NCBI RefSeq assembly: GCF_003641145.1 | Contig: NZ_CP032744.1 | Coordinates: 868,001-932,000 of the forward strand | DNA: 64,000 bases | Reading direction: 5' to 3' | Source of the DNA: Lactiplantibacillus paraplantarum | Lineage (GTDB): Bacteria > Bacillota > Bacilli > Lactobacillales > Lactobacillaceae | Shown here: positions 35,522-44,547 of the stretch, piece after piece | Layout: every line of letters starts with the position of its first letter | How positions within the stretch are numbered: position 1 is the stretch's first letter | The notes under the pieces: generated by a model | The model's database searches: none | What the model was told of the DNA's origin: nothing | Seen by the model: only the letters and a program-made list of their open reading frames with translations | Made by a program: the position numbers and the translations under genes

Positions 35522-36940
35522 ATGACACTAAATAAAGTCAAGTACCGTGATTTTATTGCACCGTTACTGGTGGGCTTAATTATTTGGTTAAGCAGTCCCA
35601 TTAAGCCCGCTAGTGTTTCCATGAACGCCTGGCATATTTTTGCAATCTTTGTGGCCACGATTATTGGTTGCATTACTCGGCCATTACCAATCGCGGGGGT
35701 CGCCATTGTTGGGCTGACGCTAACGGTACTGTTAGGTATCGTGCCGATGGATACGGCGGTCGCTGGATTTGGGAGTAGCACGGTCTGGATGATTGCGATG
35801 GCTTACTTCATGTCACGCGGCTTTATCAATACTGGTTTGGGACGGCGAGTCGCGTTAGTGTTTGTGCGGCTGTTTGGTAAACGAACGCTGGGATTGGCTT
35901 ACGCTCTGATTGGGGTTGATTTGGTTACGGCACCCGCAACGCCAAGTAACACTGCTCGTGCCGGTGGGATTGTTTATCCAATCATTCAATCGTTAGCCGA
36001 AACGTTTGGCTCTGATCCCAAGGATGGAACACAAAGTAAAATTGGCTCTTTCTTAGTATTTGCTGAATTTCATGGTGATTTGATTACGAGTACGATGTTC
36101 ATGACGGCGATGGCACCAAACTTGGTTGCCGTAACGTTAGCCAAGAGTTTACACATCACGTTATCGTGGATGCAATGGTTCTTAGCTGGGATCGTCCCAG
36201 GGATTATTTGTTTATTGATTGTGCCATATTTAATTTATAAAATGTATCCACCAGAAATTAAAGATACGCCTAATGCTAAGCAATGGGCTGATGATGAATT
36301 AGCTAAAATGGGTAAGATGAGTCTACCAGAAAAAATTATGGGTGGTGTCTTCTTATTAGCCTTAGTTTTATGGATGTTATCCAGCTTTATTGGCCTAGAA
36401 GCATCATTAGTTGCCTTTATGGCCGTATCCTTGCTTTTAATTGCGGGTGTCTTATCAGTTGATGATGTCCTGCACGAAACCGGTGCTTGGAACACGTTGG
36501 TTTGGTTTTCAATTTTAATCTTCATGGCTAATGAATTGAATAGCCTCGGCTTTATTCCATGGCTGTCTGGTGCAATTGGTGGTGCTTTGAAGGGCTTCAG
36601 TTGGGGAATTGTCCTAGCTGCACTAGTTCTATTCTACTTTTACAGTCATTATTTATTTGCCAGTGGGACTGCTCACGTCTCCGCAATGTACGGTGCCTTA
36701 CTTGGCGTCGCTGTTTCCGCGGGGGCCCCAGCAACCTTTGCTGCTTTGATGCTGGGCTTCACCGGCTCAATTTTCGCTTCGACAACGCATTATGCGAATG
36801 GCCCAGCGAGTGTGCTCTTTGGTTCGGGTTACGTCACTCAAGGTAAGTGGTGGCAACTGAACTTTGTCTTAGGGTTGTTCTACTTAGTTGTCTGGGGTGG
36901 CATTGGTGCTCTCTGGATGAAAGTTATCGGTATTTGGTAG
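35522..36940 (+). CDS. DASS-family dicarboxylate/citrate carrier
   Basis: 472 residues with about 12 membrane segments, intact. Signatures: TPSNTARAGGIVYPI (about 140-155) and AMYGALLGVAVSAGAPATFAALMLGF near 395-420, typical of the CitT/TtdT/2-oxoglutarate-malate branch. It is the intact counterpart of the frameshifted carrier at 25.0-26.4 kb. AGGAGG precedes the ATG. It is co-transcribed with ldhL2 and lies beside the citrate lyase genes, so citrate, malate or succinate exchange are all plausible. Confidence 0.9.
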   Translation: MTLNKVKYRDFIAPLLVGLIIWLSSPIKPASVSMNAWHIFAIFVATIIGCITRPLPIAGVAIVGLTLTVLLGIVPMDTAVAGFGSSTVWMIAMAYFMSRGFINTGLGRRVALVFVRLFGKRTLGLAYALIGVDLVTAPATPSNTARAGGIVYPIIQSLAETFGSDPKDGTQSKIGSFLVFAEFHGDLITSTMFMTAMAPNLVAVTLAKSLHITLSWMQWFLAGIVPGIICLLIVPYLIYKMYPPEIKDTPNAKQWADDELAKMGKMSLPEKIMGGVFLLALVLWMLSSFIGLEASLVAFMAVSLLLIAGVLSVDDVLHETGAWNTLVWFSILIFMANELNSLGFIPWLSGAIGGALKGFSWGIVLAALVLFYFYSHYLFASGTAHVSAMYGALLGVAVSAGAPATFAALMLGFTGSIFASTTHYANGPASVLFGSGYVTQGKWWQLNFVLGLFYLVVWGGIGALWMKVIGIW

Positions 36941-36957
36941 TCTGATTTTAATAAATT

Positions 36958-37005
36958 AAAACAGGTACCAAGCTGCCGGTAACGGTCAGCCTTGGTACCT
37001 GTTTT
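36958..37005. terminator. Bidirectional terminator between the DASS carrier and citI
   Basis: A perfect 15-bp stem (36958-36972 with 36991-37005) with inner GCTG/CAGC and CCG/CGG pairing; A-run and T-run on either side. Confidence 0.88.
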
Positions 37006-37016
37006 CGAAAAGTGAA

Positions 37017-37979
37017 TCAGTGGCTGCGGGGTGCCACTTGAGCTTCTTGGAGGACCCGGTTAGCCACGGCTTCATCGATGATGATGTCAGTCAGGAGTTG
37101 GCCCCGCAGCGCACCGAGTAATGCTTTACTTTTGAATTTACTCTTAATGATGCCAAAACGCCGTGGTACCTTGAGAATAGTTGGAATCTTGGCACCAAAG
37201 AGTTTGTCGTGGTTGGTATTAAGAATCTGGCCATTAATATCATAAGGGCGACCATATAATAAGCCGACGACAGCCTGCGGATCAGCGCCACCAAGAATGG
37301 CTTGCCGATGTTGCTGCCAGACCGGAATCGAGTCAATCGAGGCCAGGGTTCCGATACCAGCAAACAGCATGTCCATGCGATCAAAATTGCTAATTGCTGG
37401 TGTAATCGCTGGTTCTTGTGCCAGGGCTTGGTGCGCTTGGTCATTGAATAAGTAGAGTGGCGCCGGGATGGTAACGTACTGGGCGCCGAACTTTGCCGCT
37501 GCCTTTTGCACTAATGGTGTTGATCCGTTGGCTGCGTTCGTCTTCAGGTTATCACCCATGAATTGCGTGAATAATAAGTTGTCACGGGTGCTAGTTTGGA
37601 AATTATCAATGACACTTAAGACGGTACCACCCCACGCAACGCCAATGACTTGGCTTTGTAAGATTTGCCGTTGAATAGTTTCAGCGGCGAACTCAATGAC
37701 ATGCCGTTCATCGTCACTCGTTGTATCCGCATCTTTAATGATGTAAATATGCGGAATCGGAAAGCGCTTTTTGAATTTGGCTTCTAGTTCGCTATTACGT
37801 TCGATCGGGGTATTAATGTCGATTTTAACGAGCCCCGTTGCCATGGCTTCGTCTAAGTATTTAGAAATTAAGTAACGGCTAACTTGATACTTCTTGGAAA
37901 TATCAGCAATGTTGATTTTAGATAGGTAATAATCGTGTGCAATGCCGATTAACAGGCGGCGATGATTTATATCGTCCAT
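37017..37979 (-). CDS. citI: SorC/DeoR-type regulator of the citrate genes (CitI-like)
   Basis: 320 residues. An N-terminal helix-turn-helix (about 18-45: INIADISKKYQVSRYLISKYLDEA) is followed by a sugar-binding SorC-type effector domain (about 60-315), with GVAWGGTVLSVI near 120 and FAGIGTLAS near 205. Divergent from citM-citCDEF across an AT-rich gap, the arrangement of CitI in Weissella and Lactococcus, which activates citrate genes on binding citrate. Assignment to citrate is from context. Confidence 0.85.
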   Translation of the reverse strand: MDDINHRRLLIGIAHDYYLSKINIADISKKYQVSRYLISKYLDEAMATGLVKIDINTPIERNSELEAKFKKRFPIPHIYIIKDADTTSDDERHVIEFAAETIQRQILQSQVIGVAWGGTVLSVIDNFQTSTRDNLLFTQFMGDNLKTNAANGSTPLVQKAAAKFGAQYVTIPAPLYLFNDQAHQALAQEPAITPAISNFDRMDMLFAGIGTLASIDSIPVWQQHRQAILGGADPQAVVGLLYGRPYDINGQILNTNHDKLFGAKIPTILKVPRRFGIIKSKFKSKALLGALRGQLLTDIIIDEAVANRVLQEAQVAPRSH

Positions 37980-38094
37980 ATCGATGACCTCTTTATCAAA
38001 GTGAGATTTAAAATTTTGAAACTCGTTTTTAATATTTTAAGTTCATTATACCAGAAAATCGGATTTTAAAAAATTTAAAAAATATAATCATAAT

Positions 38095-38123
38095 TTGATA
38101 TTTTTCAAAAACGGTCGTACACT
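38095..38123 (+). promoter_or_regulatory. Promoter of citM-citCDEF
   Basis: -35 TTGATA (38095-38100), 17-bp spacer, -10 TACACT (38118-38123). The upstream tract 38060-38110 is very rich in A and T, the expected nature of CitI operators. A -10 for citI (ATTATA on the plus strand, 38045-38050) lies 45 bp away. Confidence 0.6.
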
Positions 38124-38173
38124 GAGAGTAACAAAGTGAACGGTATTATTTTGAGAAGAGAAGGCAGATATTG

Positions 38174-39334
38174 ATGGTAGAACAAGATGAGATTTTAAAG
38201 TTACACGCCGCCCATACGGGGGTTTTGGATATTCACTCGGACTTAGCAGTGACCGACAAGGCTGAACTCGGCAAGGCCTATACGCCCGGTGTGGCCGTAA
38301 TTTCCAAGTTGATCGCCGCCCACCCTGAATTAAAGGCGAAGTATACGATGAGTGGCAAACTAGTGGCCCTTATCACTGATGGCTCCGCAGTGTTAGGCCT
38401 TGGTAATATTGGCCCAGCCGGTGGATTACCGGTAGTTGAAGGCAAAGCCTTGCTATACAAGAATCTAGCTGGTATTAATGCGATTCCACTGGCACTAAAT
38501 CAGGTTAGCGTACCAGCGATGGTGGCGACGATTAAAAATATGTCCTTGTCATTTGCGGGCATCCATCTGGAAGACATCACAGCGCCCAAATGTTTTGAGC
38601 TTGAGGCAGCTTTAAAAGCTGAGCTAGATATTCCAGTCTATCATGATGATCAGGAAGGCACCGCAATCGTCGTTTTGGCTGGCCTGATCAATGCCGCGCA
38701 CGTGGTCGGTAAGACATTGCAGCAGATGCGAATCGTGGTTAATGGCGTCGGCGCGTCCGGGTTGGCAACGGCCCGGTTGTTAGCCGCAGTTGGCGTCAAA
38801 CAACTGACTTTAGTTGACGTGTATGGGGTGGTGACGGCGGATGATCAACGGTATAACCGCTATCAACGCGACCTCGCCAAACAGTTAGGAACGCCGGCAC
38901 AACTTAAGGGCCGGCCACTAGCTAAGGTGATGGCTGACCAGGATGTGTTCATTGGGTTGTCCGATGCCAACGTCTTATCAGCGGGAGCGGTTCACTTGAT
39001 GAATCACGATCCCATCGTGTTTGCCCTTGCCAATCCAGTCCCTGAAATTGCGCCAGCCGTAGCTGAAAAAGCCGGGGCGGCCGTGATTGCCACCGGTTCT
39101 AGTCAATATCCGAACCAAGTGAATAATATCTTAGCCTTTCCGGGACTATTCAAAGGGTTGCTAGCCAATGGGGTCAAACAAGTGGATGACGCGCTTCAAG
39201 TCCAAGTTGCCCAAGCGCTGGCGAAGACGGTGACTAATCCGACTGCTACAATGATCGTTCCAAGTGTCTTTGACGAACAAGTCGTTCCTAACGTCACAGC
39301 TGCAGTTGCAGCGTACGCGCAAGCACAGCATTAA
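38174..39334 (+). CDS. citM: Malic-enzyme-family oxaloacetate decarboxylase (CitM)
   Basis: 386 residues from ATG 38174; a TTG three bases upstream is not needed. Motifs: AYTPGVAVISK, the catalytic region SAVLGLGNIGPAGGLPVVEGKA, VYHDDQEGTAIVVLAG for the metal site, and the NAD motif GVGASGLATARL. Malic enzymes of this short bacterial type decarboxylate malate; those linked to cit genes act as soluble oxaloacetate decarboxylases making pyruvate. First gene of the citM-citC-citD-citE-citF operon. It would also receive oxaloacetate from tartrate. Confidence 0.87.
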   Translation: MVEQDEILKLHAAHTGVLDIHSDLAVTDKAELGKAYTPGVAVISKLIAAHPELKAKYTMSGKLVALITDGSAVLGLGNIGPAGGLPVVEGKALLYKNLAGINAIPLALNQVSVPAMVATIKNMSLSFAGIHLEDITAPKCFELEAALKAELDIPVYHDDQEGTAIVVLAGLINAAHVVGKTLQQMRIVVNGVGASGLATARLLAAVGVKQLTLVDVYGVVTADDQRYNRYQRDLAKQLGTPAQLKGRPLAKVMADQDVFIGLSDANVLSAGAVHLMNHDPIVFALANPVPEIAPAVAEKAGAAVIATGSSQYPNQVNNILAFPGLFKGLLANGVKQVDDALQVQVAQALAKTVTNPTATMIVPSVFDEQVVPNVTAAVAAYAQAQH

Positions 39335-39351
39335 TCATAGGAGGTCCGCTG

Positions 39352-40407
39352 ATGGCAGCACAAGTTGTTGAAATGCAGTTAAATAATCCGCACGAGCACG
39401 CCCAGTGGCAACAGTTTCTGACGTCGCTGGGAATTACCAATTTTAGTGCTCAGGAGGTTGAGCAGATTGACGTCACCCTGGGTTTGATTGAAGATGATCA
39501 ACTTGTCGGGACGGGCTCACTTGCGGGCAACGTGCTCAAATATGTTGGTGTTTGTCACAAGAATAGCCAGCCGGGAGCCCGCTTCAACCAAATCGTGAGT
39601 GCGCTAGTCAATCGGCTGTTTCAAGAACAGATCTTTCATATGATGGTATTTACAAAAGCCAAGTATTCGTTGAGCTTTCAGCACGTGGGCTTCAAAGAGT
39701 TAGCACATTCGGATGAGGCGGCAGTTTTAGAAAATGGGGCACCGGACATAACGGATTTTGTCAGGCAGTTGCCGACGATTACGAATCAGGCCCAGCGGCA
39801 GGTGAGTGCAATCGTGATGAATGCCAATCCGTTTACTCGGGGGCATCGTTACTTAGTCGAACAAGCGGCGGCCGTCAGTGATTTAGTTTACGTCTTCGTG
39901 GTTGCTACCGATGCCAGCCTGTTTCACACAGCCGAGCGTGTTGAACTTGTTCGACAGGGCACGGCCGACTTAGCCAATGTTCAGGTCGTCAGTGGTGGTG
40001 ATTATCTCGTGAGTGCGGCGACTTTTCCGGCTTACTTCTTAGACTCCGCGGCTAGCGCGATCGAAGCACAGACGACTTTGGATGCGCGGATCTTCAAAAA
40101 TCAGCTGGCGCCCGCCTTAAATATCTCGACGCGGTTTGTTGGCAGTGAACCGACATCCAGAACGACCGCGATTTATAATCAGGTCTTGCAGCGTGAATTA
40201 CCACCGACAGTGGCCGTGCAAGTCGTACCGCGGACAACGGTCGCTAATCAGCCAATCTCGGCGCGAACCGTACGACAACAGATTCAAAGTGGTCATTTAA
40301 CTAAGTTAAACCAACTAGTACCGCCAACAACGGTCCAGTTTATAAAAGAGCATTTAACAACATTACAAACGCGAATTCAGGAAGGAATGAAAATTGATGG
40401 AAATTAA
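39352..40407 (+). CDS. citC: Citrate lyase ligase (acetate:SH-citrate lyase ligase)
   Basis: 351 residues. An N-terminal GNAT-like domain (about 1-125) is followed by a nucleotidyl-transferase domain with MNANPFTRGHRYLVEQAA near 157-175 (HxGH-type motif) and ISARTVRQQI near the end. It acetylates the thiol of the CitD prosthetic group and so activates citrate lyase. AGGAGG precedes the start; the end overlaps citD by 11 nt. Confidence 0.93.
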   Translation: MAAQVVEMQLNNPHEHAQWQQFLTSLGITNFSAQEVEQIDVTLGLIEDDQLVGTGSLAGNVLKYVGVCHKNSQPGARFNQIVSALVNRLFQEQIFHMMVFTKAKYSLSFQHVGFKELAHSDEAAVLENGAPDITDFVRQLPTITNQAQRQVSAIVMNANPFTRGHRYLVEQAAAVSDLVYVFVVATDASLFHTAERVELVRQGTADLANVQVVSGGDYLVSAATFPAYFLDSAASAIEAQTTLDARIFKNQLAPALNISTRFVGSEPTSRTTAIYNQVLQRELPPTVAVQVVPRTTVANQPISARTVRQQIQSGHLTKLNQLVPPTTVQFIKEHLTTLQTRIQEGMKIDGN

Positions 40408-40687
40408 GACAACGGCAGTCGCCGGAACCTTGGAATCATCTGATATTCAAATCATGTTAATGGCGGGAGATAACGGCATTCAAATCGATCTTGAATCGGA
40501 TGTGATCAAACAATTCGGCGCACAAATCAAACACGTCATTACGACCACGCTACAGCAATTAAATATCGATAACGTCAAGGTTCGTGCTGTCGATAAAGGG
40601 GCGCTGGACTGTGTCATTAAAGCGCGGACCATTACGGCAGCCCAGCGAGCATTAGAAACCACGACACCAGCATGGGAGGTATTATAA
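40397..40687 (+). CDS. citD: Citrate lyase acyl carrier protein (gamma subunit)
   Basis: 96 residues from ATG 40397. The TTG at 40394 is an alternative start one codon earlier. The motif ALESSDIQIMLM-like TLESSDIQIMLM near 12-22 contains the serine (14 or 15) that receives the phosphoribosyl-dephospho-CoA group. The partner enzymes CitG (30.0 kb) and CitX (47.7 kb) are encoded away from this operon. The stop overlaps the citE start in TAATG. Confidence 0.92.
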   Translation: MEIKTTAVAGTLESSDIQIMLMAGDNGIQIDLESDVIKQFGAQIKHVITTTLQQLNIDNVKVRAVDKGALDCVIKARTITAAQRALETTTPAWEVL

Positions 40688-41601
40688 TGGCTGAAAAAGA
40701 AGAACGATTACGGCGAACCATGATGTTTGTGCCCGGCAACAATCCGGCCATGGTCAAGGATGCTGGGATTTATGGCGCTGACTCGATTATGTTTGACTTG
40801 GAAGATGCGGTCTCGATGGCTGAAAAGGATGCGGCCCGGGTACTAGTTTACGAAGCGCTGAAAACCCAAGATTATGGCAACGCTGAATTGGTCGTCCGGA
40901 TCAATGGTCTGGATACGACGTACTATGCTGACGATGTTAAGGCGATGGTCAAGGCAGGGATTGATGTTATTCGTTTGCCGAAAGTCGAATCTGCTGACAT
41001 GATTCAAACGTTAGAAAAAGATGTTGTGGCTGCGGAAACTGAATTTGGAATCCCAGTTGGGACAACTCATCTGATGGCAGCGATTGAAAGTGCTAAGGGT
41101 GTCTTGAATGCCCCGGCGATTGCAGCCGCTTCAAACCGCATGATTGGGGTCGCCTTGTCGGCTGAAGATTATACGACGGATATGAAGACGCACCGGTATC
41201 CCGATGGCGCCGAGCTTGAGTTTGCTCGTAACATGGTACTGCATGCGGCTCGGGCGGCCGGCATCGCTGCCTTCGATACGGTCTTCACTAATATGGCTGA
41301 TCCAGACGGTTTCTACCGCGAAACCCGGCATATTCATCAATTAGGATTTGACGGTAAGTCATTGGTCAACCCACGGCAGATTGCGATGGTCAACTCGGTC
41401 TATGAACCGACCAAGGACGAAGTTATTAAGGCCCAAAAAGTCATTGCCGCGATTGAAGAAGCCCGGATTAAAGGTTCTGGCGTTATCTCCATGAACGGTC
41501 AAATGGTTGACCGGCCAGTTGTCTTACGGGCTCAACGTGTGATGAGCTTAGCCAAAGTTTCCAACTTACTTGATGAGGAGGGCAATTACATTGAAAAATA
41601 G
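40687..41601 (+). CDS. citE: Citrate lyase beta subunit (citryl-CoA lyase)
   Basis: 304 residues from ATG 40687, after [30 protein letters not shown] (Mg ligands Glu/Asp) and the VRINGLDT motif are standard for CitE, a TIM-barrel enzyme that splits citryl-ACP to acetyl-ACP and oxaloacetate. Length is normal. It overlaps citF by 11 nt. Confidence 0.94.
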   Translation: MAEKEERLRRTMMFVPGNNPAMVKDAGIYGADSIMFDLEDAVSMAEKDAARVLVYEALKTQDYGNAELVVRINGLDTTYYADDVKAMVKAGIDVIRLPKVESADMIQTLEKDVVAAETEFGIPVGTTHLMAAIESAKGVLNAPAIAAASNRMIGVALSAEDYTTDMKTHRYPDGAELEFARNMVLHAARAAGIAAFDTVFTNMADPDGFYRETRHIHQLGFDGKSLVNPRQIAMVNSVYEPTKDEVIKAQKVIAAIEEARIKGSGVISMNGQMVDRPVVLRAQRVMSLAKVSNLLDEEGNYIEK

Positions 41602-43129
41602 TGTAGACCGCGAATTACCAGCGGAATTAATGTCAAAGTTAAATTACCAAGGTTTTGAATCGACCGAAATCGGCCATCCAGAGATTCAACGGGTGGCACC
41701 CACAGTGCACGTTTCAACGGGGGACGACAAGGTCGTTGATTCCGTTGCCGACGTGGTCAAGTCGACCGTCAAGGATGGGATGACGATCTCATTTCACCAT
41801 CATTTTCGTAATGGCGACTTTGTCTTTAATCAAGTGATGCGGGCCATCATTGATGCCGGCATTAAAGACTTAACGTTGGCACCATCTTCCTTAACCGGCG
41901 TGATGAATGACATGGTGATTGAAGCCATCAAGGCTGGTACGATTACGAACATTACTAGTTCTGGGATGCGTGGTTCCCTGGGCGATTTCGTTTCACACGG
42001 CGGCTTAAATAATCCCGTGATCTTCCGTTCTCACGGTAATCGGGCCCGGTCCATTGAACATGGTGATATTAAAATCGACGTGGCCTTTCTAGGGGTACCG
42101 AATGCTGACCGGTTAGGAAATGCGAATGGGATGGCCGGTAAAGCGGTCTTTGGTTCCTTAGGTTATGCTCTTATGGATGCGCAATATGCCAATCAAGTGG
42201 TCTTATTGACCGATAATATCGTGGCTTACCCGAATACGCCAGCGTCAATCAAACAAACGCAAGTTGATTACGTCGTCCAAGTCGACCAAGTTGGTGATCC
42301 TGACAAGATTGGGTCGGGTGCGACACGCTTCACCAAGGACCCGAAGGAATTGAAGATTGCCCAAACCGTCAATGATGTGATCGTGAACTCACCATACTTT
42401 AAAAACGGCTTCTCATTCCAGACCGGTTCCGGTGGTGCCGCATTGGCCGTGACCCGTTACTTGCGGCAAGCCATGCTCGATAATCAAATCAAAGCATCGT
42501 TTGCCCTTGGTGGGATTACGAAACCAACGACTGATTTACTCGAAGAAGGCTTAGTCGACAAAGTCATGGATGTTCAAGACTTCGACAAAGGTGCGGCCGC
42601 TTCGATGCACGCCAATCCTAATCAACAAGAAATTGACGCCTCATGGTACGCTGACCCTGATAACAAGGGGGCGATGGTTGATCAATTGGATGTTGCCATT
42701 CTGAGTGCGTTGGAAATTGATACGCACTTCAACGTTAACGTCATGTCCGGTTCGGATGGCGTGATCCGTGGTGCCATTGGTGGTCACCAAGATGCGGCGA
42801 CGGCCAAACTGACCATTATTTCCGCACCGCTTGTTCGGGGCCGGTTAGCCACGATTGTTCCTGATGTAACGACAATCGTCACACCCGGTGATTCGATTGA
42901 TGTTGTGGTGACAGAATACGGGATTGCCATCAATCCGCGGCGCCAAGACTTAGTTAAAGCACTAAGCCATGTCCCAGGTGTGCCCGTTTATACGATTGAA
43001 GAATTACAACAGTTGGCCGAAAAGAAAGTCGGCCAACCGCAACCACTTGAATTTACTGATCGGACCGTTGCCTTGATCGAATACCGTGATGGTACGATTA
43101 TTGATACAATTAAAGCAGTTAAGGACTAA
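41591..43129 (+). CDS. citF: Citrate lyase alpha subunit (citrate:acetyl-ACP transferase)
   Basis: 512 residues from TTG 41591, placed by GGAGGG at 41576-41582; the ATG at 41570 lies too deep in citE. It exchanges acetyl-ACP for citrate to give citryl-[17 protein letters not shown] near 65 and the [18 protein letters not shown] segment near 390 are characteristic. It ends the operon, followed by a terminator. No citX or citG follows, unlike the common order. Confidence 0.94.
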   Translation: MKNSVDRELPAELMSKLNYQGFESTEIGHPEIQRVAPTVHVSTGDDKVVDSVADVVKSTVKDGMTISFHHHFRNGDFVFNQVMRAIIDAGIKDLTLAPSSLTGVMNDMVIEAIKAGTITNITSSGMRGSLGDFVSHGGLNNPVIFRSHGNRARSIEHGDIKIDVAFLGVPNADRLGNANGMAGKAVFGSLGYALMDAQYANQVVLLTDNIVAYPNTPASIKQTQVDYVVQVDQVGDPDKIGSGATRFTKDPKELKIAQTVNDVIVNSPYFKNGFSFQTGSGGAALAVTRYLRQAMLDNQIKASFALGGITKPTTDLLEEGLVDKVMDVQDFDKGAAASMHANPNQQEIDASWYADPDNKGAMVDQLDVAILSALEIDTHFNVNVMSGSDGVIRGAIGGHQDAATAKLTIISAPLVRGRLATIVPDVTTIVTPGDSIDVVVTEYGIAINPRRQDLVKALSHVPGVPVYTIEELQQLAEKKVGQPQPLEFTDRTVALIEYRDGTIIDTIKAVKD

Positions 43130-43143
43130 AAGATATTGATTAC

Positions 43144-43190
43144 AAAAATGACCTTGCTTGGCAAATTTTGCTAGCTAGGTCATTTTTATT
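43144..43190 (+). terminator. Terminator of the citrate lyase operon
   Basis: An 11-bp outer stem (43144-43154 with 43177-43187) with inner pairing and T-run. Confidence 0.85.
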
Positions 43191-43270
43191 TGGCAATTCG
43201 GTAAGTAAAACGCAAGGTAGTCACAAAATAGAACAATCATACAATATGAGATGGCTTGTTAATTAGTGTG

Positions 43271-44139
43271 AATCATGATAAAAACGTGCCGATTGATTAA
43301 AGTCAAAACCAACCAGCTTAAGCCCGCTGGGAAAAGTTTAAACTAGTGTAAACCTGCTTGATTTGCGCGCCCTACGCCGACTTCCAGGCATTTCTGCCAA
43401 TTGCTGGAACGTGGTGGGCACAGATTTGAGCCGAAGCCCACGTCTCAAATACTGGCCTTCCACTAACCAAGCAAAGAACGCTTGCTAAGTGGAATTTCAC
43501 CACTGAGCATTGTCAGAAACGCCTTCCAGCCGGGACAGTGTTCGAATGACAGATATGGATGTACCCAATTTTTGATGGATTGATCGTTATTCTTCTCAAC
43601 CGATAATCTTGTTATTTGTCTGTGAGACTAGAAATGCAATTATGCCAGCTCAACTATGTCAAAATTGCGATGCTTAGTATTGGAATGGCTAAAATGATCG
43701 ACGTCAACTCAACGTTTAATTGAAGCTCCAGTTTCAAAATAACCAACAACCAATTGTACCAAGTTAAGTGGCCGTTCATCCGCCATACGAACGGCTTACC
43801 CGAAACGTGTTCGGTGCCACTAAAGCCTGTGCTTGCTACACCAATGGACTAATGCCAAACCACATTAATCCGTTGGTTAGGCACAACCCGTGGTCCCTCA
43901 CAGGCTTGAGACTGGAGGGGCTGGGTGACAATGCTCAGTAGCCAAATTATTCTTAGCTGGAAGTGGGGTGCTTCCGGCTTAGAATAAGACTCGTATTTGA
44001 GATGACGCGGGTTGGGCGTTAGCTCAAATCGACGTCGGCTTACGTTCCAGCAATTGGCACCCGGCCCCGGAGGTCGGAATAGGACGCGCATATACTGACG
44101 CATAGTAATCCAACTAATGGGCATGTTTTAACCATGATT
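43271..44139. repeat. Structured non-coding repeat element, copy A (869 bp)
   Basis: It is bounded by imperfect terminal inverted repeats of about 20 bp (AATCATGATAAAAACGTGCC, and AATCATGGTTAAAACATGCC read inward from the right end). Longer subterminal inverted repeats include 17 perfect bases (43396-43412 with 44042-44058). Many internal hairpins exist: 43424-43430 with 43444-43450; 43411-43416 with 43498-43503; 43947-43963 with 43971-43987; ATTTGAG/CTCAAAT around 43995-44030. No coding frame is conserved as a protein. Closely related to copy B at 49.4 kb in the same orientation, with compensatory changes in stems. The family is not one I recognise. Confidence 0.85.
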
Positions 44140-44434
44140 AATGACAGCTTAATTAGTTTGGTGAATCAAGTAAGTTGATTAAGAAACACGTGTTCAGTTA
44201 TACGCTAAAAAATATCAAAGCATTGGGGTGAATGAAGGATGGATAAACAGCCAAATTTTAACTTGTTTGTCGATAAATAGTGGTCGTAATCAGCTGTAAT
44301 CGAATAGAATTTATAACTAAGAATAAATCACACCATGTGAAAAAATAAACATTTTTATCCAAAGGCTGTAATTTTCTTTTTTAGTACGCTTAAGCGCCGA
44401 TATATCAACCTCATAATTAATACTTATAGCTAAA
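44140..44434. other. Gene-free stretch before the fumC promoter region
   Basis: About 300 bp without a frame or terminator that I can support. A segment after copy A (GCTTAATTAGTTTGGTGAATCA, about 44147-44168) resembles the sequence just before copy A (43256-43275) in direct orientation, a possible trace of insertion. Confidence 0.35.
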
Positions 44435-44451
44435 ATACAGTTTGACTATAG
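44435..44451 (+). promoter_or_regulatory. LysR-type box and -35 of fumC
   Basis: ATACAGTTTGACTATAG contains TTGACT as a -35 and resembles ATAGTTTTGACTATAA at 51331-51346 before mleS. The shared motif AGTTT(T)GACTATA has inverted AGT/ACT halves, as LysR boxes do. Confidence 0.5.
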
Positions 44452-44470
44452 CGGTATTTGGACGGTAAAC

Positions 44471-44486
44471 TTAGTTTATAAACTAA
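44471..44486. promoter_or_regulatory. 16-bp perfect palindrome upstream of fumC
   Basis: TTAGTTTATAAACTAA lies between the probable promoter and the cre site. It is a likely operator for an unidentified dimeric regulator. Confidence 0.5.
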
Positions 44487-44507
44487 ATGTTATTTTTTTC
44501 ACACACT

Positions 44508-44523
44508 TAGTAAGCGCTTACCA
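44508..44523 (+). promoter_or_regulatory. cre site (CcpA) upstream of fumC
   Basis: TAGTAAGCGCTTACCA has the perfect core GTAAGCGCTTAC centred on CG and ends 24 bp before the fumC ATG. CcpA bound here would block transcription, giving glucose repression of fumarase. Confidence 0.75.
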
Positions 44524-44547
44524 ACACATTAATTGGAGGTTATCAAC

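Noticed and set aside
43849..44124. Minus-strand frame of 91 codons in element A with a counterpart in element B (49949-50143)
   Set aside because: The translations look alike only because the DNA is alike. The two frames have different starts, overlap the hairpins, lack ribosome-binding sites, and changes follow stem pairing, not codon positions.
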